A stretch of 64,000 nucleotides of DNA from Niallia sp. XMNu-256. GTDB lineage: Bacteria; Bacillota; Bacilli; Bacillales; Cytobacillaceae. The DNA is taken from assembly GCF_036670015.1 (NCBI RefSeq), contig NZ_CP137636.1:1776501-1840500 (forward strand), given 5' to 3'. Within the stretch, counting starts at the first letter, position 1, and each line of letters begins with the position of its first letter. A program made the translations under genes and the position numbers. Positions 24,985 through 33,094 of this stretch are shown one piece after another. The notes beneath the pieces were generated by a model that did no database searches, was not told the DNA's origin, and was given only the letters and a program-made list of their open reading frames with translations.

Positions 24985-25614
24985 ATGTCCTGGTATTTAG
25001 ATAATGTTTACGACTTAAACAATGAATCGCCGTACACTTTTTATATTCCTAGTTCAGAGGTATTGAACAAATTAAAAGTCGGTGATTCTGTAAAGTTAAT
25101 CTTCGTAACAGAGAAAGCCAAAGAGGATGGATATAGAGCAGAGAGAATGTGGGTTCAAATCACCAACATAAAAGGAAAGAAATTTATGGGTAAACTAGAC
25201 AATAAACCTCGTCTTTTACCGTTAAAAATAGGGAATGAGATTTCATTCGGAATTGAAAACATATGTGATACCCAATATGAAGATCCGAATTCATCTGAAT
25301 GGGACTTTTATTTTGACACTTTAGTAACGGTCAGCGAAGATGTACTTAAAAAGAGAGAGTTCAACTTTATGCTAAGAGATTATCCAAATAGCGAAGGCGA
25401 TTCTGGTTGGTCTATATTAAGTGGCTATGAAGATGATGACGAGCTAAGTAATCCCGAAAACTTTCAAATTGTCTCTGTTGGAGCAATCTTGAATATCGAC
25501 GATTCCATTTTAGAATTTATCCAAGAGGCGCCTTTATGTGCATATGAAAAAGATGATGAAGGCAAATTTTTTAAGATTGATGATTATGATTGGGAAAGTT
25601 ATTTGAACGGTTAA
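24985..25614 (+). CDS. Immunity-like protein with DUF2314-like and DUF2185 (Imm33-like) domains
   Basis: 209 residues, soluble. First domain (residues ~40-95): AERMWVQITNIKGKKFMGKL, then DNKP and LKIGNEISF, a DUF2314-type small barrel. Second domain (~125-205): DSGWSILSGYEDDDELSNPE, then VGAILNIDDSILEF and CAYEKDDEGKFF, the DUF2185 pattern. DUF2185 proteins are found as immunity proteins of polymorphic toxin systems and as orphans. No toxin gene is adjacent. A GGGGAGAA site precedes the ATG and a strong terminator follows. Confidence 0.8.
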   Translation: MSWYLDNVYDLNNESPYTFYIPSSEVLNKLKVGDSVKLIFVTEKAKEDGYRAERMWVQITNIKGKKFMGKLDNKPRLLPLKIGNEISFGIENICDTQYEDPNSSEWDFYFDTLVTVSEDVLKKREFNFMLRDYPNSEGDSGWSILSGYEDDDELSNPENFQIVSVGAILNIDDSILEFIQEAPLCAYEKDDEGKFFKIDDYDWESYLNG

Positions 25615-25617
25615 TTG

Positions 25618-25644
25618 TAAAAGGAGCGAATTCGCTCCTTTTTT
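25618..25644 (+). terminator. Terminator of the immunity-like gene
   Basis: AAAAGGAGCGA / TCGCTCCTTTT self-complementary stem followed by T-run. Confidence 0.9.
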
Positions 25645-25735
25645 GCTATTCTTAATGTTTTTTCCTATATTAATTTTTTAAGAATTCGTCTGTTATTTTT
25701 ATTGTTATTTAACATTTTGGACTTCTCAACCAATC

Positions 25736-25800
25736 CCGTTAGTAGCTTGACTCTTTTTCTTTTTCCACTAACGGAGCAGTTTAGTTAAAGAAGAATGTTG
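25736..25800 (+). repeat. Intergenic cassette copy, partial
   Basis: CCGTTAGTAGCTTGACTC, TTTTTCTTTTTCCACTAAC, then GGAGCAGTTTAGTTAAAGAA. It precedes the ECF sigma operon. Confidence 0.45.
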
Positions 25801-25883
25801 GTTGTTCTTAGTAGCAAAAATTAAGATAGTAAAATGATATGATTTAATGGCAGAACATCCGTCTGCCATTTTTTTTGATTTTA

Positions 25884-25910
25884 TGTAACGAAACTTACTT
25901 AACTTAGTCT
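25884..25910 (+). promoter_or_regulatory. Putative ECF-sigma autoregulatory promoter
   Basis: TGTAAC-N17-GTCT, 24 bases before the GTG start of the sigma gene. The AAC in -35 and GTC in -10 are typical of ECF-type promoters, so positive autoregulation is plausible. Confidence 0.5.
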
Positions 25911-25933
25911 TACTTATGAAAGGAGGTAGAAAT

Positions 25934-26413
25934 GTGACCGAGTTTGAGAGTATATACAATCAATACTTTCGGGAAGTTTACTCGTTTGTATTATCGTTAA
26001 GTCGTAACGATAAGGTAGCAGAAGAAATAACACAAGAAACGTTTTTCAAGGCATTGAAAAACATAGATAAATTTAAAGGTAATAGCAAACTTAGTGTTTG
26101 GCTTTGTCAAATTGCTAAGAATACCTACTTTACCTATCTGGACAAGCAAAAGCGATTTGTTACAGACGAAATACCAGAACAAGCAAGTGAAAAAAGTATT
26201 GGAGAAATGATATTAAACAAAGAAGAGACTTTTCGTTTACATAAGGTCTTGCATCATTTAGAAGAACCTTATAAAGAAGTTTTTACACTAAGAGTATTTG
26301 GAGAACTTTCCTTTAAAGAAATAAGTGAGCTTTTTGAGAAAACAGAAAGTTGGGCGAGAGTTACATTTCACCGTTCTAAACGCAAAATACAAGACTTGTT
26401 AGAGGAGGAGTAG
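25934..26413 (+). CDS. ECF-family RNA polymerase sigma factor
   Basis: 159 residues from the GTG placed six bases after AGGAGG; the upstream in-frame ATG would put the ribosome site inside the gene. Region 2: YNQYFREVYSFVLSLSRN, AEEITQETFFKALKNI and the DNA-melting SVWLCQIAKNTYFTYLDKQK. Region 4: EEPYKEVFTLRVFGELSFKE and ISELFEKTESWARVTFHRSK. Directs RNA polymerase to a small stress regulon. Only 2 bp separate it from the anti-sigma gene. Confidence 0.95.
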   Translation: MTEFESIYNQYFREVYSFVLSLSRNDKVAEEITQETFFKALKNIDKFKGNSKLSVWLCQIAKNTYFTYLDKQKRFVTDEIPEQASEKSIGEMILNKEETFRLHKVLHHLEEPYKEVFTLRVFGELSFKEISELFEKTESWARVTFHRSKRKIQDLLEEE

Positions 26414-26415
26414 AA

Positions 26416-27099
26416 ATGAGTAAAATATCCTGTGAAGTAATTAAAGATATGCTTCCGTTGTATTACGACAATGTTTGTAGTGATGATAGTAAGAGAATGG
26501 TGGAAGAACATCTTTCGTATTGCGATAACTGCAAAATAGAATTAGAGAAAATTCAAAATGAAGTTCATATTCCCGAGAAAAAAATAATAGAAAATAGAAA
26601 TGATGGCAATGTTATAAAAAACATTTCTACTGCGTGGAAAAGAGTACGATTAAAAGCCTTTATTAAAGGTGGACTAATAAGTGGATTGTTAATGAGCATT
26701 ATCATTCTGGGATACGTTGGCTTATTCAAATGGGAAATCACCAGTGTTGCCACAGATGTAGTGGAAATTAGAGATATTAGTCAAATGGAGGATGGGAAGA
26801 TTGTATACTATGCTGAGATAAACGATGGATATAGTTTAAATAGAATAAAATATGATATGGACAAGGAAGGGAATTTTTATATTACTCCACTACGACCGAT
26901 AGTAAAGAAAGAAGCAGAGCCTCCTTATGCATTAGAAAAAGGGTATGATTTTATTGATATTAAAGAACAAGAAGAATACAGGGGTATAGAAGTACAAACA
27001 GTTTATTACGGTACGCCAAAAGATAAAGTTTTAATTTGGGAAAAGGGAATGGAATTACCAAAGACAAGTGAGGAAGCAGAGAAATCCCTTGGAATCTAA
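26416..27099 (+). CDS. Membrane-anchored anti-sigma factor with zf-HC2 domain
   Basis: 227 residues. N-terminal anti-sigma domain with the zinc motif HLSYCDNC (HxxxCxxC) preceded by ISCEVIKDMLPLYYDN; one membrane helix (GLISGLLMSIIILGYVGLF, ~85-105); then a ~115-residue extracytoplasmic sensor. It holds the neighbouring sigma factor inactive until a signal releases it. AGGAGGAG ribosome site overlaps the sigma gene end. The outer domain is not recognised. Confidence 0.9.
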   Translation: MSKISCEVIKDMLPLYYDNVCSDDSKRMVEEHLSYCDNCKIELEKIQNEVHIPEKKIIENRNDGNVIKNISTAWKRVRLKAFIKGGLISGLLMSIIILGYVGLFKWEITSVATDVVEIRDISQMEDGKIVYYAEINDGYSLNRIKYDMDKEGNFYITPLRPIVKKEAEPPYALEKGYDFIDIKEQEEYRGIEVQTVYYGTPKDKVLIWEKGMELPKTSEEAEKSLGI

Positions 27100-27137
27100 G
27101 TTTATCGTTCTTGAACTATAGGGGGCTTTAATCTAAT

Positions 27138-27171
27138 AAAAAGGTTGTCTAGTAACTGAGGCAGCCTTTTT
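27138..27171 (+). terminator. Terminator of the sigma/anti-sigma operon
   Basis: AAAAAGGTTGTCT / AGGCAGCCTTTTT imperfect stem with T5. A close variant lies at 55.97 kb after the lipoprotein pseudogene. Confidence 0.75.
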
Positions 27172-27449
27172 ATATTCATACAAACTTACTACGTAAAAGC
27201 GTATTTTTATGTCATACTTCCCTTTCTACTCTATTTTTTATATAAACTTAATAGAATTTTGTCATAATTTCGGGTAATTATTTTGTTATAATATATTGAA
27301 TATTCAAATAATTTAATGTACAATTAATATTGTAATTGCACTCACCTCTTTGGATTGCTAGTAAATAATTTAAAAGGGGGGTACTGTTATACTTTTTTTA
27401 AAAAAGGTCTTTAAGGGTTAATACAATGCAGGAAGGGGTGCGTTAGTTA

Positions 27450-27569
27450 TTGTCGCTTGTCCACTTTGATGAGGTTTACGACATTTGCTGCGAAGTAAGC
27501 ACAAACTTAGTTGAAAGGACAGAACAAGATATTGAAATAATTCCAACAGAAAATGTTAACTTGGAATAA
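27450..27569 (+). CDS. Possible 39-aa acidic protein with Cys-Cys pair
   Basis: TTG start eleven bases after GGAAGGGG. Reads SLVHFDEVYDICCEVSTNLV, then ERTEQDIEIIPTENVNLE. A shorter, diverged homologue (FDEVDDMCCEACINSVERRG, ending IIPTKK) is embedded at 46.76 kb, and matching DNA continues past the stop in both. Repetition argues for a real small gene family, one copy decaying. The 27.17-27.45 kb spacer is AT-rich with no gene. Confidence 0.45.
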   Translation: MSLVHFDEVYDICCEVSTNLVERTEQDIEIIPTENVNLE

Positions 27570-27666
27570 GATTTCTCGGAATATAATCTATGCTGATCCT
27601 CACTTTTGCTTCTTAAAAATTTGGTGATTTTCATAGCTTATCTTCTGATCTTGGAGGTGCTTCTTA

Positions 27667-27789
27667 TTGGAAAAGCATGACCCTGTATGTATTTATTGCA
27701 ATGAACCACTTTCCAAATGGGAGAGAATCAGAAGCTATTGCTGGAATTGTAGTGAATTAACAGCATCTGAACCTTATCACGAAGAATGA
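27667..27789 (+). CDS. Small zinc-ribbon-like protein, 40 aa
   Basis: TTG start after CTTGGAGGTG. Two Cys pairs, VCIYCNEP and YCWNCSEL, 17 residues apart, in the pattern CxxC...CxxC of a zinc ribbon. The spacing and a strong ribosome site support a true gene. Role unknown. Confidence 0.65.
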   Translation: MEKHDPVCIYCNEPLSKWERIRSYCWNCSELTASEPYHEE

Positions 27790-27945
27790 TAGTGATTGGT
27801 CCTTTAATCGTTAATGGTGCAACAAACGAATGAATGCCCTTTCAGAAGAAACATGAGTAAAGTTATTTCTTCAATAAAAGTAAAGCCAAATAGACCTTAG
27901 GAAAAGGAAACAAAACACTAATCAAAAGAAAAGTGGAGGGTTTCT

Positions 27946-28044
27946 ATGAATATTAAAACAGGTTTATGGTTAAAGCTTCCACATTCTTTTCGATTACATC
28001 TGTTGAAGTTTAAAATGAAAGAACAAAAAAATAAACGCAAATAA
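27946..28044 (+). CDS. Small basic peptide, 32 aa
   Basis: ATG after GTGGAGGG. MNIKTGLWLKLPHSFRLHLL followed by KFKMKEQKNKRK: an amphipathic, strongly basic peptide (about +9). Could be a membrane-active or nucleic-acid-binding peptide; nothing identifies which. Confidence 0.5.
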   Translation: MNIKTGLWLKLPHSFRLHLLKFKMKEQKNKRK

Positions 28045-28129
28045 TAATGGATTACAAGTTGTATTGTAAATTATTTACATTGGTATTTGCTAATTTATAA
28101 TACTTTGTATAGTAGATGGTGTTGCAAAA

Positions 28130-28300
28130 CTAAAATAAATATTCCAAGTTGTGTATAAGTAGTATATTGAGTTGAACATGCAATGAGTAACCCATTAAAA
28201 CCGAAAAGCCGTGGTTGTTCCAATCCTTTTCTTTTAAAATATTAAATTGGCGCTCAATGTCGGTGCGTTGTTTCATCAGCCATTTGCCAAAGGTTGTACC
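28130..28300 (-). pseudogene. Transposase C-terminal relic (DDE type)
   Basis: Minus-strand frame: FGKWLMKQRTDIERQFNILK, then EKDWNNHGFSVLMGYSLHVQ, ending HNLEYLF and a stop. The RTDIERQFxxLK block is typical of the C-terminal part of IS4/IS1182-type DDE transposases. The rest of the insertion sequence is gone. Confidence 0.6.
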
Positions 28301-28369
28301 TAAAAACAAGGAATTTTTCTCAGAATTTTTTATTCAACTAATCTATAAACCTAAAGGGAGATAGATGAT

Positions 28370-28558
28370 ATGAAACAAAATCTTAATGAAACAAAAGTTT
28401 TAAGTCAGGCAATGGTACTGTTTTGGCAAAAAGGGTATAAAGCTACCACAATAGAGAGTATTTTAGAAGTGACAGGACTTGATAGGAATAAATTTAATGA
28501 AGCTTTCGGTAGTAAAGACGAACTATACCTATCAGCTTTTAGTTATTACAGCTTTTAA
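28370..28558 (+). pseudogene. TetR-family regulator, N-terminal stub
   Basis: 62 codons covering only the DNA-binding domain: VLSQAMVLFWQKGYKATTIE, then SILEVTGLDRNKFNEAFGSK and DELYLSAFSYYS, which is a normal TetR helix-turn-helix. The frame stops where a TetR protein would enter its ligand-binding domain, at the junction with a probable group II intron relic. Good ATG and GGGAG site, so a stub could be made. Confidence 0.7.
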
Positions 28559-28561
28559 AGC

Positions 28562-28760
28562 GTAAAGGGATAGACTATCTAGGTGGTGAGAGTCCACTGT
28601 GGGGGGATACACATCAACTAACCACTAGAGAAACGCAAGGTCCTTATAGCAAGATCTTAGCTCGACGAACAGAAACCTGATACCAAGGCTATTTAGGTGG
28701 GATAAGGCTCCATAACAAGCTAAAGTCAGGAGATGTTTTCCAATTCCTCAAAAAAAATGG
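28562..28760 (+). ncRNA. Probable group II intron 5' relic
   Basis: Non-coding GC-richer block directly after the interrupted tetR. It carries TAGGTGGTGAGAGTCCACT, a hairpin with the GGTGGTGAGAGTCCACT shape seen in domain I of bacterial group II introns, followed by CTAACCACTAGAGAAACG, CTCGACGAACAGAAACC and AAGGCTATTTAGGTGGGATA. No reverse transcriptase ORF and no domain V/VI pair found, so at most a fragment. Assignment is from remembered intron sequences, not a search. Confidence 0.4.
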
Positions 28761-28788
28761 TACTTACGCTTTTGGACAGGTGGTATGG

Positions 28789-28819
28789 AAAAGCGAGTAG
28801 TCATGATGCTCGCTTTTCC
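28789..28819. terminator. Bidirectional terminator
   Basis: AAAAGCGAG / CTCGCTTTT stem with 11-nt loop. Lies downstream of the convergent minus-strand gene ending at 28876. Confidence 0.78.
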
Positions 28820-28875
28820 TCTCAATTTTCTTGAAAACTAGACAGGTCAGAAGAACTAGCAATTCAAATCATTTA

Positions 28876-29301
28876 TTACTTAAGAGAAAGCTCTTGTGGT
28901 GGTTCACCCTCAAGGTTTAGAAGACGGACTGTTTGAGGCTGTATTTCTAAAAATACATAATTTGGATCATGGGGACCATCAAACCATTTTTTAAATGATT
29001 CTTCCCAAAGTCGATCTTTCAACGATTGATTTTCATTAATCGATGCTTTACCCAAAAGTTCAACATACCCATCGCGTTGCCCTTTATCCTCATAGCCGAG
29101 CAATACGGATACGTATGGATTTTTTTCAATTTCAGCGATTTTTTCTGTATCTTTTTTTGTAGGACTGTATAAGGTTAATTCCTCATTGTAAAAGGTCATA
29201 TATCTACAATGCGGCTTATTATCTTCTACAGATGCAAGGATGCCGGTTTTGTGATTTGAAATAATCTCAATAACCTTCTCCTTTAGTTCTAATTCTTTCA
29301 C
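28876..29301 (-). CDS. ydaG: General stress protein 26-like FMN-binding protein
   Basis: 141 residues, the length of B. subtilis YdaG. Pyridoxamine-phosphate-oxidase-like split barrel: GILASVEDNKPHCRYMTFYN, LTLYSPTKKDTEKIAEIEKN, VSVLLGYEDKGQRDGYVELL and the WFDGPHDPNYVFLEI block near the C-terminus. GTG start after GGAGGG. In B. subtilis this gene is part of the SigB general stress regulon; a SigB promoter was not searched for here. Likely binds a flavin; the reaction is unknown. Confidence 0.88.
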   Translation of the reverse strand: MKELELKEKVIEIISNHKTGILASVEDNKPHCRYMTFYNEELTLYSPTKKDTEKIAEIEKNPYVSVLLGYEDKGQRDGYVELLGKASINENQSLKDRLWEESFKKWFDGPHDPNYVFLEIQPQTVRLLNLEGEPPQELSLK

Positions 29302-29538
29302 TAAAGTCCCTCCTATGATTCCACATTTTCATTTACTATTTTTCACCTAATTGCTACAAATCATGCAACGACTAGACTGTATAGAAGATGTTCAATATGA
29401 ACACCTCAAAATCAAATTACATTATGTGCTAAATTCACAATAAATTTGAATTATTTCAAGGAAAGCTATTCTGTGATAATACAGGTTGCAAAAGTGACAA
29501 AACTAAATCGTGAAGAAATAGAGAATTTATAGATATTT

Positions 29539-29616
29539 CTGGCAATTAACTCATATCGCAGTATGTTTAATAATCCTTTTGAATCCTTACTAGAAGAAAA
29601 GATGTATAGATACTAA
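29539..29616 (+). pseudogene. C-terminal relic, related to the one at 15.79 kb
   Basis: Reads AINSYRSMFNNPFESLLEEK, then MYRY and a stop. About 80 bp of DNA resemble 15787-15873, including GCAGTATGTTTA and TTACTAGAAGAA. Family uncertain. The rest of 29.30-29.68 kb holds no gene. Confidence 0.4.
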
Positions 29617-29682
29617 CATTTATGCATATTTATCTAATCAATTGGGGATATGTAGTAACGGACATTCAAAGGGGGCACAAAA

Positions 29683-30132
29683 GTGAAGGATATTTTTAAC
29701 CAATCACACGCAGAGGAAATTTTAAATCGAATCGACAAATTAAGTCCAAATTCAAAACCGCAGTGGGGTAAAATGGATGTTGCCAAAATGCTGGCACATT
29801 GTTCATCCTTTCAAGACATTGCAATGGGAAAGACTTTTCCTTCAAGAGGTTGGTTAGGAATATTAATTGGAAAGTTTGTGAAACCAATTTTTTATAATGA
29901 CAAGCCTTTATCCCAGAACATGTCAACCATTCCTAGTATTTTGATTGTAGGTGAAAAAGAATTTGAAACAGAAAAGGAAAGTCTAAAACAAAAAGTTATT
30001 ACATTCCAAAAGAATGGTCCTCATAAGTGTACAACTCATCCGCATCCTTTTTTCGGTAAACTTACTTCCGAGCAATGGGGAAAAGGAATTTACAAGCATC
30101 TTGATCACCATTTAAAACAGTTTGATGTTTAG
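29683..30132 (+). CDS. DUF1569 (DinB-like) protein
   Basis: 149 residues, GTG start behind AAAGGGGGC. Four-helix DinB-like layout with potential metal ligands: KMLAHCSSF (His), KCTTHPHPFFGKLTSEQWGK, and HLDHHLKQF (His). PHPFFG...QWG is the conserved core of DUF1569. DinB-superfamily proteins are metal-dependent thiol transferases or hydrolases. Substrate not known. Confidence 0.85.
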   Translation: MKDIFNQSHAEEILNRIDKLSPNSKPQWGKMDVAKMLAHCSSFQDIAMGKTFPSRGWLGILIGKFVKPIFYNDKPLSQNMSTIPSILIVGEKEFETEKESLKQKVITFQKNGPHKCTTHPHPFFGKLTSEQWGKGIYKHLDHHLKQFDV

Positions 30133-30240
30133 TAATCCCATTTGGAAACTTTTTAATAACTGGAACAGCAGTATTAATGCTTTTATTGAAGGATTGAGAG
30201 TTTAGTAGACTTACAATTCCAAACGAAAGAGGGCGATGGA

Positions 30241-30753
30241 ATGAATGCTTCATTTCTACTCCGTTTCAAAGCTTTCATTATTGATTACATCCTTATTCTC
30301 GTTTATTTAACCGGTCTCTTTGTCATTAGTGTATTTTTATTTCCATCTATACAGAGATTTTTCACAGGATCACTTATTGTAGCTCAGTTTACAGGTTTTT
30401 TATTGGTGACTTTTCCGGTTTCACTTTATTTTATAATTAGTGATTCGTATGTTGGTGAACAGTCTTTTGGAAAGAGGAAAGCTAATATAAGAGTTGTTGG
30501 AACCAATGGAGAGCCATTATCTATGGTGCATCTAACTTTTCGGACCATTCTAAAGTTTTTACCTTGGGAGTTGTCACATTTCCTTGTGTATCGACTAATT
30601 TATATAGGTGATGGCGGAGTACCATTCAGCCATTATTTGCTTGGTGTACTTATATATGGTCTGATATTTACATATATTTTGACAGCCATTTTTACGAAAA
30701 AGAAACAATCCTTTTACGATATAGTAGCAAAAACACATGTGGTAAAGGTATAA
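30241..30753 (+). CDS. RDD-family membrane protein
   Basis: 170 residues, about four membrane helices. N-terminal RFKAFIIDYILILVY gives the R...D pair and SFGKRKANIRVVGTNGEPLS the conserved loop of the RDD family. Short basic linker, then further helices ending DIVAKTHVVKV. Family members have been linked to ion transport or envelope maintenance; no specific role can be given. ATG after GAGGGCGATG. Confidence 0.88.
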   Translation: MNASFLLRFKAFIIDYILILVYLTGLFVISVFLFPSIQRFFTGSLIVAQFTGFLLVTFPVSLYFIISDSYVGEQSFGKRKANIRVVGTNGEPLSMVHLTFRTILKFLPWELSHFLVYRLIYIGDGGVPFSHYLLGVLIYGLIFTYILTAIFTKKKQSFYDIVAKTHVVKV

Positions 30754-30787
30754 ATAACAACCTTAATGATATTTCAAAGTTTTATTG

Positions 30788-30858
30788 TGCTAAAGGGTGC
30801 CATACTTCAAGAAGGAAGTATGGCTATTCTTATTGAAGTACATGGACGATCGTGCAGG
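30788..30858 (+). repeat. Intergenic cassette copy, hairpin clear
   Basis: CTAAAGGGTGCCATACTTC, perfect hairpin GCCATACTTC / GAAGTATGGC, then TATTCTTATTGAAGT and a diverged second module GGACGATCGTGCAGGAAGG. Confidence 0.6.
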
Positions 30859-30924
30859 AAGGAGAGAAGGAAAATGAGTGCATGAAACGAATTGTAACTA
30901 TATAAAAGTAAAAGGGAGATTTCT

Positions 30925-31410
30925 ATGAAATTAAAGTATTTTACCATCCTCATGTTCGTTGTATTAATTCTTCCTGTTTGTAATAATGGTGCAAATCCGA
31001 AAGAGGATTTAGGAGAAATATATAGAATTGCATTGAATTCCATAATGGAGCAAGATGAGGCATTAAGTCATGATATGGAATACATAGCTATTGATATGAG
31101 TAATTTTGAGAAAGTAGTTGAAAGTGATAAAAAAGAGATTTTAAGTTACTTTAAAGATAAATATAAAGTGGATGTAATGGAAGCTACATTTGAACAGCTG
31201 AAAGAAAAGGGATTGTACGATCCAGAAAAAATGGCTTTGGATGGCGTGCTTCTTAGATTAGAAAAAGTTGAATTTAAGTCCCGTAATAACATCTTTTTTG
31301 AAGGTTCTAAATATCGTTCGGGTTTAGGAGCAATTGGAGTAGAAGTTACCGTTCATTATAAAGATAATAAATGGAAAACCAAAGAAGTGAAACAGACTTG
31401 GATTAGTTAA
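30925..31410 (+). CDS. Putative lipoprotein, 161 aa
   Basis: ATG after AAAGGGAG. Hydrophobic N-terminus ending in LPVC (lipobox-like), then acidic helices (EDLGEIYRIALNSIMEQDEA) and a conserved-looking end RSGLGAIGVEVTVHYKDNKW. Expected to be anchored outside the membrane. Similar proteins are common in Bacillaceae, often misnamed as peptide ABC transporter components; function unknown. Confidence 0.75.
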   Translation: MKLKYFTILMFVVLILPVCNNGANPKEDLGEIYRIALNSIMEQDEALSHDMEYIAIDMSNFEKVVESDKKEILSYFKDKYKVDVMEATFEQLKEKGLYDPEKMALDGVLLRLEKVEFKSRNNIFFEGSKYRSGLGAIGVEVTVHYKDNKWKTKEVKQTWIS

Positions 31411-31552
31411 TGATTATTGTGATAGCAGGTGCGATTGTTCATTGAGTAGTCGTTTTTTCACTATTGGCGAGGCTTATTGAAGTCAACTATTAATTAAAGA
31501 TGTTAAACTTATAGGGAGCGGAAGTAGTTAAATAATAAATAGAGGTGTAAAC

Positions 31553-31978
31553 GTGAAGTTAGATGAATTTGCAATTGGACAGGTGTTCGAAACGAAATCA
31601 TACAAATTAACAAAAGAGGATATTATGAAGTTTGCAGGTGAATTTGATCCTCAATATATGCATGTAGATGAGGAAAAAGCTAATCAGGGAAGATTTAATG
31701 GAATTATTGCCTCTGGAATCCATACGTTAGCGATTTCATTTAAGCTTTGGGTTGAAGAAGGTAAATATGGCGAGGATGTGATTGCTGGAACACGAATGAA
31801 TAATCTTAAGTTTGTAAAGCCAGTATATCCTGGAGATGAATTACATCTCATTGTTGAGGTTGTTGATAAGAAAGCAGCAAAACATGAAACGGGTATCCTT
31901 ACGGTATTGTTATCTACTTTTAATGATAAGGAAGAAAAAGTTTTTGAAGGTGAATTATCCGTGTTGATCAAACGATAA
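31553..31978 (+). CDS. MaoC-like (R)-enoyl-CoA hydratase domain protein
   Basis: 141 residues, one hot-dog fold. The hydratase-2 signature is visible as GEFDPQYMHVDEEKANQGRF, then NGIIASGIHT, with catalytic Asp and His in DPQYMHVD. The C-terminal strands KPVYPGDELHLIVEVVDKK are also typical. Hydrates or dehydrates acyl-CoA thioesters in fatty-acid metabolism. GTG start after AGAGGTG. No acyl-CoA neighbour genes. Confidence 0.92.
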   Translation: MKLDEFAIGQVFETKSYKLTKEDIMKFAGEFDPQYMHVDEEKANQGRFNGIIASGIHTLAISFKLWVEEGKYGEDVIAGTRMNNLKFVKPVYPGDELHLIVEVVDKKAAKHETGILTVLLSTFNDKEEKVFEGELSVLIKR

Positions 31979-32065
31979 AGGGTTATTTGTGGTATTCTTG
32001 TTTAATAGTAGGGCTTTATCCAAAAGGGATGGAGGCTCTTTTTTTGTTGTAAGTATTGCATGAAC

Positions 32066-32142
32066 GGGTGCGATAACGTAAGTTCAGGGCTGTCATTTTG
32101 GAAACTCTTTATTGAACTAAAGGAGAGTTTAGTGGAATAAAT
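32066..32142 (+). repeat. Intergenic cassette copy
   Basis: AACGGGTGCGATAACG, GGGCTGTCATTTTGG, CTCTTTATTGAACTAAAGG, then AGAGTTTAGTGGAATAAATG. Confidence 0.6.
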
Positions 32143-32198
32143 GAGATTCAAATTTTTTCGTATAAGAAATATAGGTTTCTATTAAAAGCTATAAAAGG

Positions 32199-32798
32199 GT
32201 GAGTAAAATCAGATCCATTTTTAAAACATCAACCGTATTATTTATGATTATTTTTTTAGTTGGATGTTCTGCATGGAATGAACCTTCTGTTGGATTAACA
32301 AATAAGTCTGTGGATATTCACATTGCTGATAAGGATATACAGCATTTAGACGCATCTAATCAAATAGAGGAAAGTTTCTCAACCGTTTCTCTAAGATATA
32401 ATTTTTCGATAAAAAACACAGGCTCTCAAACGGTTGGTGGAATAGAAGAGCCTAATCCAGAGACATTTGAAATGGATGATGGCTTAAAATATACAATTGA
32501 GCCCAGTGAAGAACTATTAAAACTGACAATTGAACTTTTTGGATTTAATATTTTTGATGAATCGGAAAGAGTAGCAAATAATCTTGGTATGGGTAAGTCT
32601 ATTATTCCGATGCTTAAAGCGGGGGAAGTTGGAGATAATGTTTTAGATTTTGATTTAGGTGTCAAAGAACAAACAGACCAATATATGACAGCACCATCAA
32701 TGGATTTATTAAATACTTTAAAAGAAAATGCATTAAATTCCACTTTAATAGTATCAGTAAAAGATAGAGAAATAGCACGCTTTAAACTAAATGAATAA
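32199..32798 (+). CDS. Lipoprotein, 199 aa
   Basis: GTG start with a weak site (AAAAGG adjoining). Signal STVLFMIIFLVGCS with lipobox LVGC. The mature domain alternates strands and acidic loops: STVSLRYNFSIKNTGSQTVG suggests an Ig-like/FxLYD-type fold (SIKNTG...), followed by helices. Surface protein of unknown function. Confidence 0.78.
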   Translation: MSKIRSIFKTSTVLFMIIFLVGCSAWNEPSVGLTNKSVDIHIADKDIQHLDASNQIEESFSTVSLRYNFSIKNTGSQTVGGIEEPNPETFEMDDGLKYTIEPSEELLKLTIELFGFNIFDESERVANNLGMGKSIIPMLKAGEVGDNVLDFDLGVKEQTDQYMTAPSMDLLNTLKENALNSTLIVSVKDREIARFKLNE

Positions 32799-32844
32799 CT
32801 ATAAAATGAGAAGTAGTTCACTAATTACTAATTTGTGGTCCTTC

Positions 32845-33005
32845 ATTTACGGCTGCCCCTCTATCCCGCCGTGTTTCATCATAATTTTAATACCCTCATG
32901 TAAATATAGAAATCTTTGACTACCTCAGACCGAGGCTGATTAAATATTTTTGAATTTCTGCTTCTTTACCATTTATAACTTGTTATGTTTTATAGAGCAT
33001 TTATA
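32845..33005 (-). other. Possible decayed coding relic
   Basis: Minus strand shows two overlapping frames that read protein-like when joined: INGKEAEIQKYLISLGL, then EVVKDFYIYMRVLK, with stops between. No ribosome site and no homologue recognised. May be chance. Confidence 0.25.
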
Positions 33006-33094
33006 TTTCCTTTTTGTTTTAGGTTGTTTCGTAATACTTGTTGTTTTTTTTAAAAATAATATTTTAAGTTTTAATAATTTATGGAGGTTTATTT

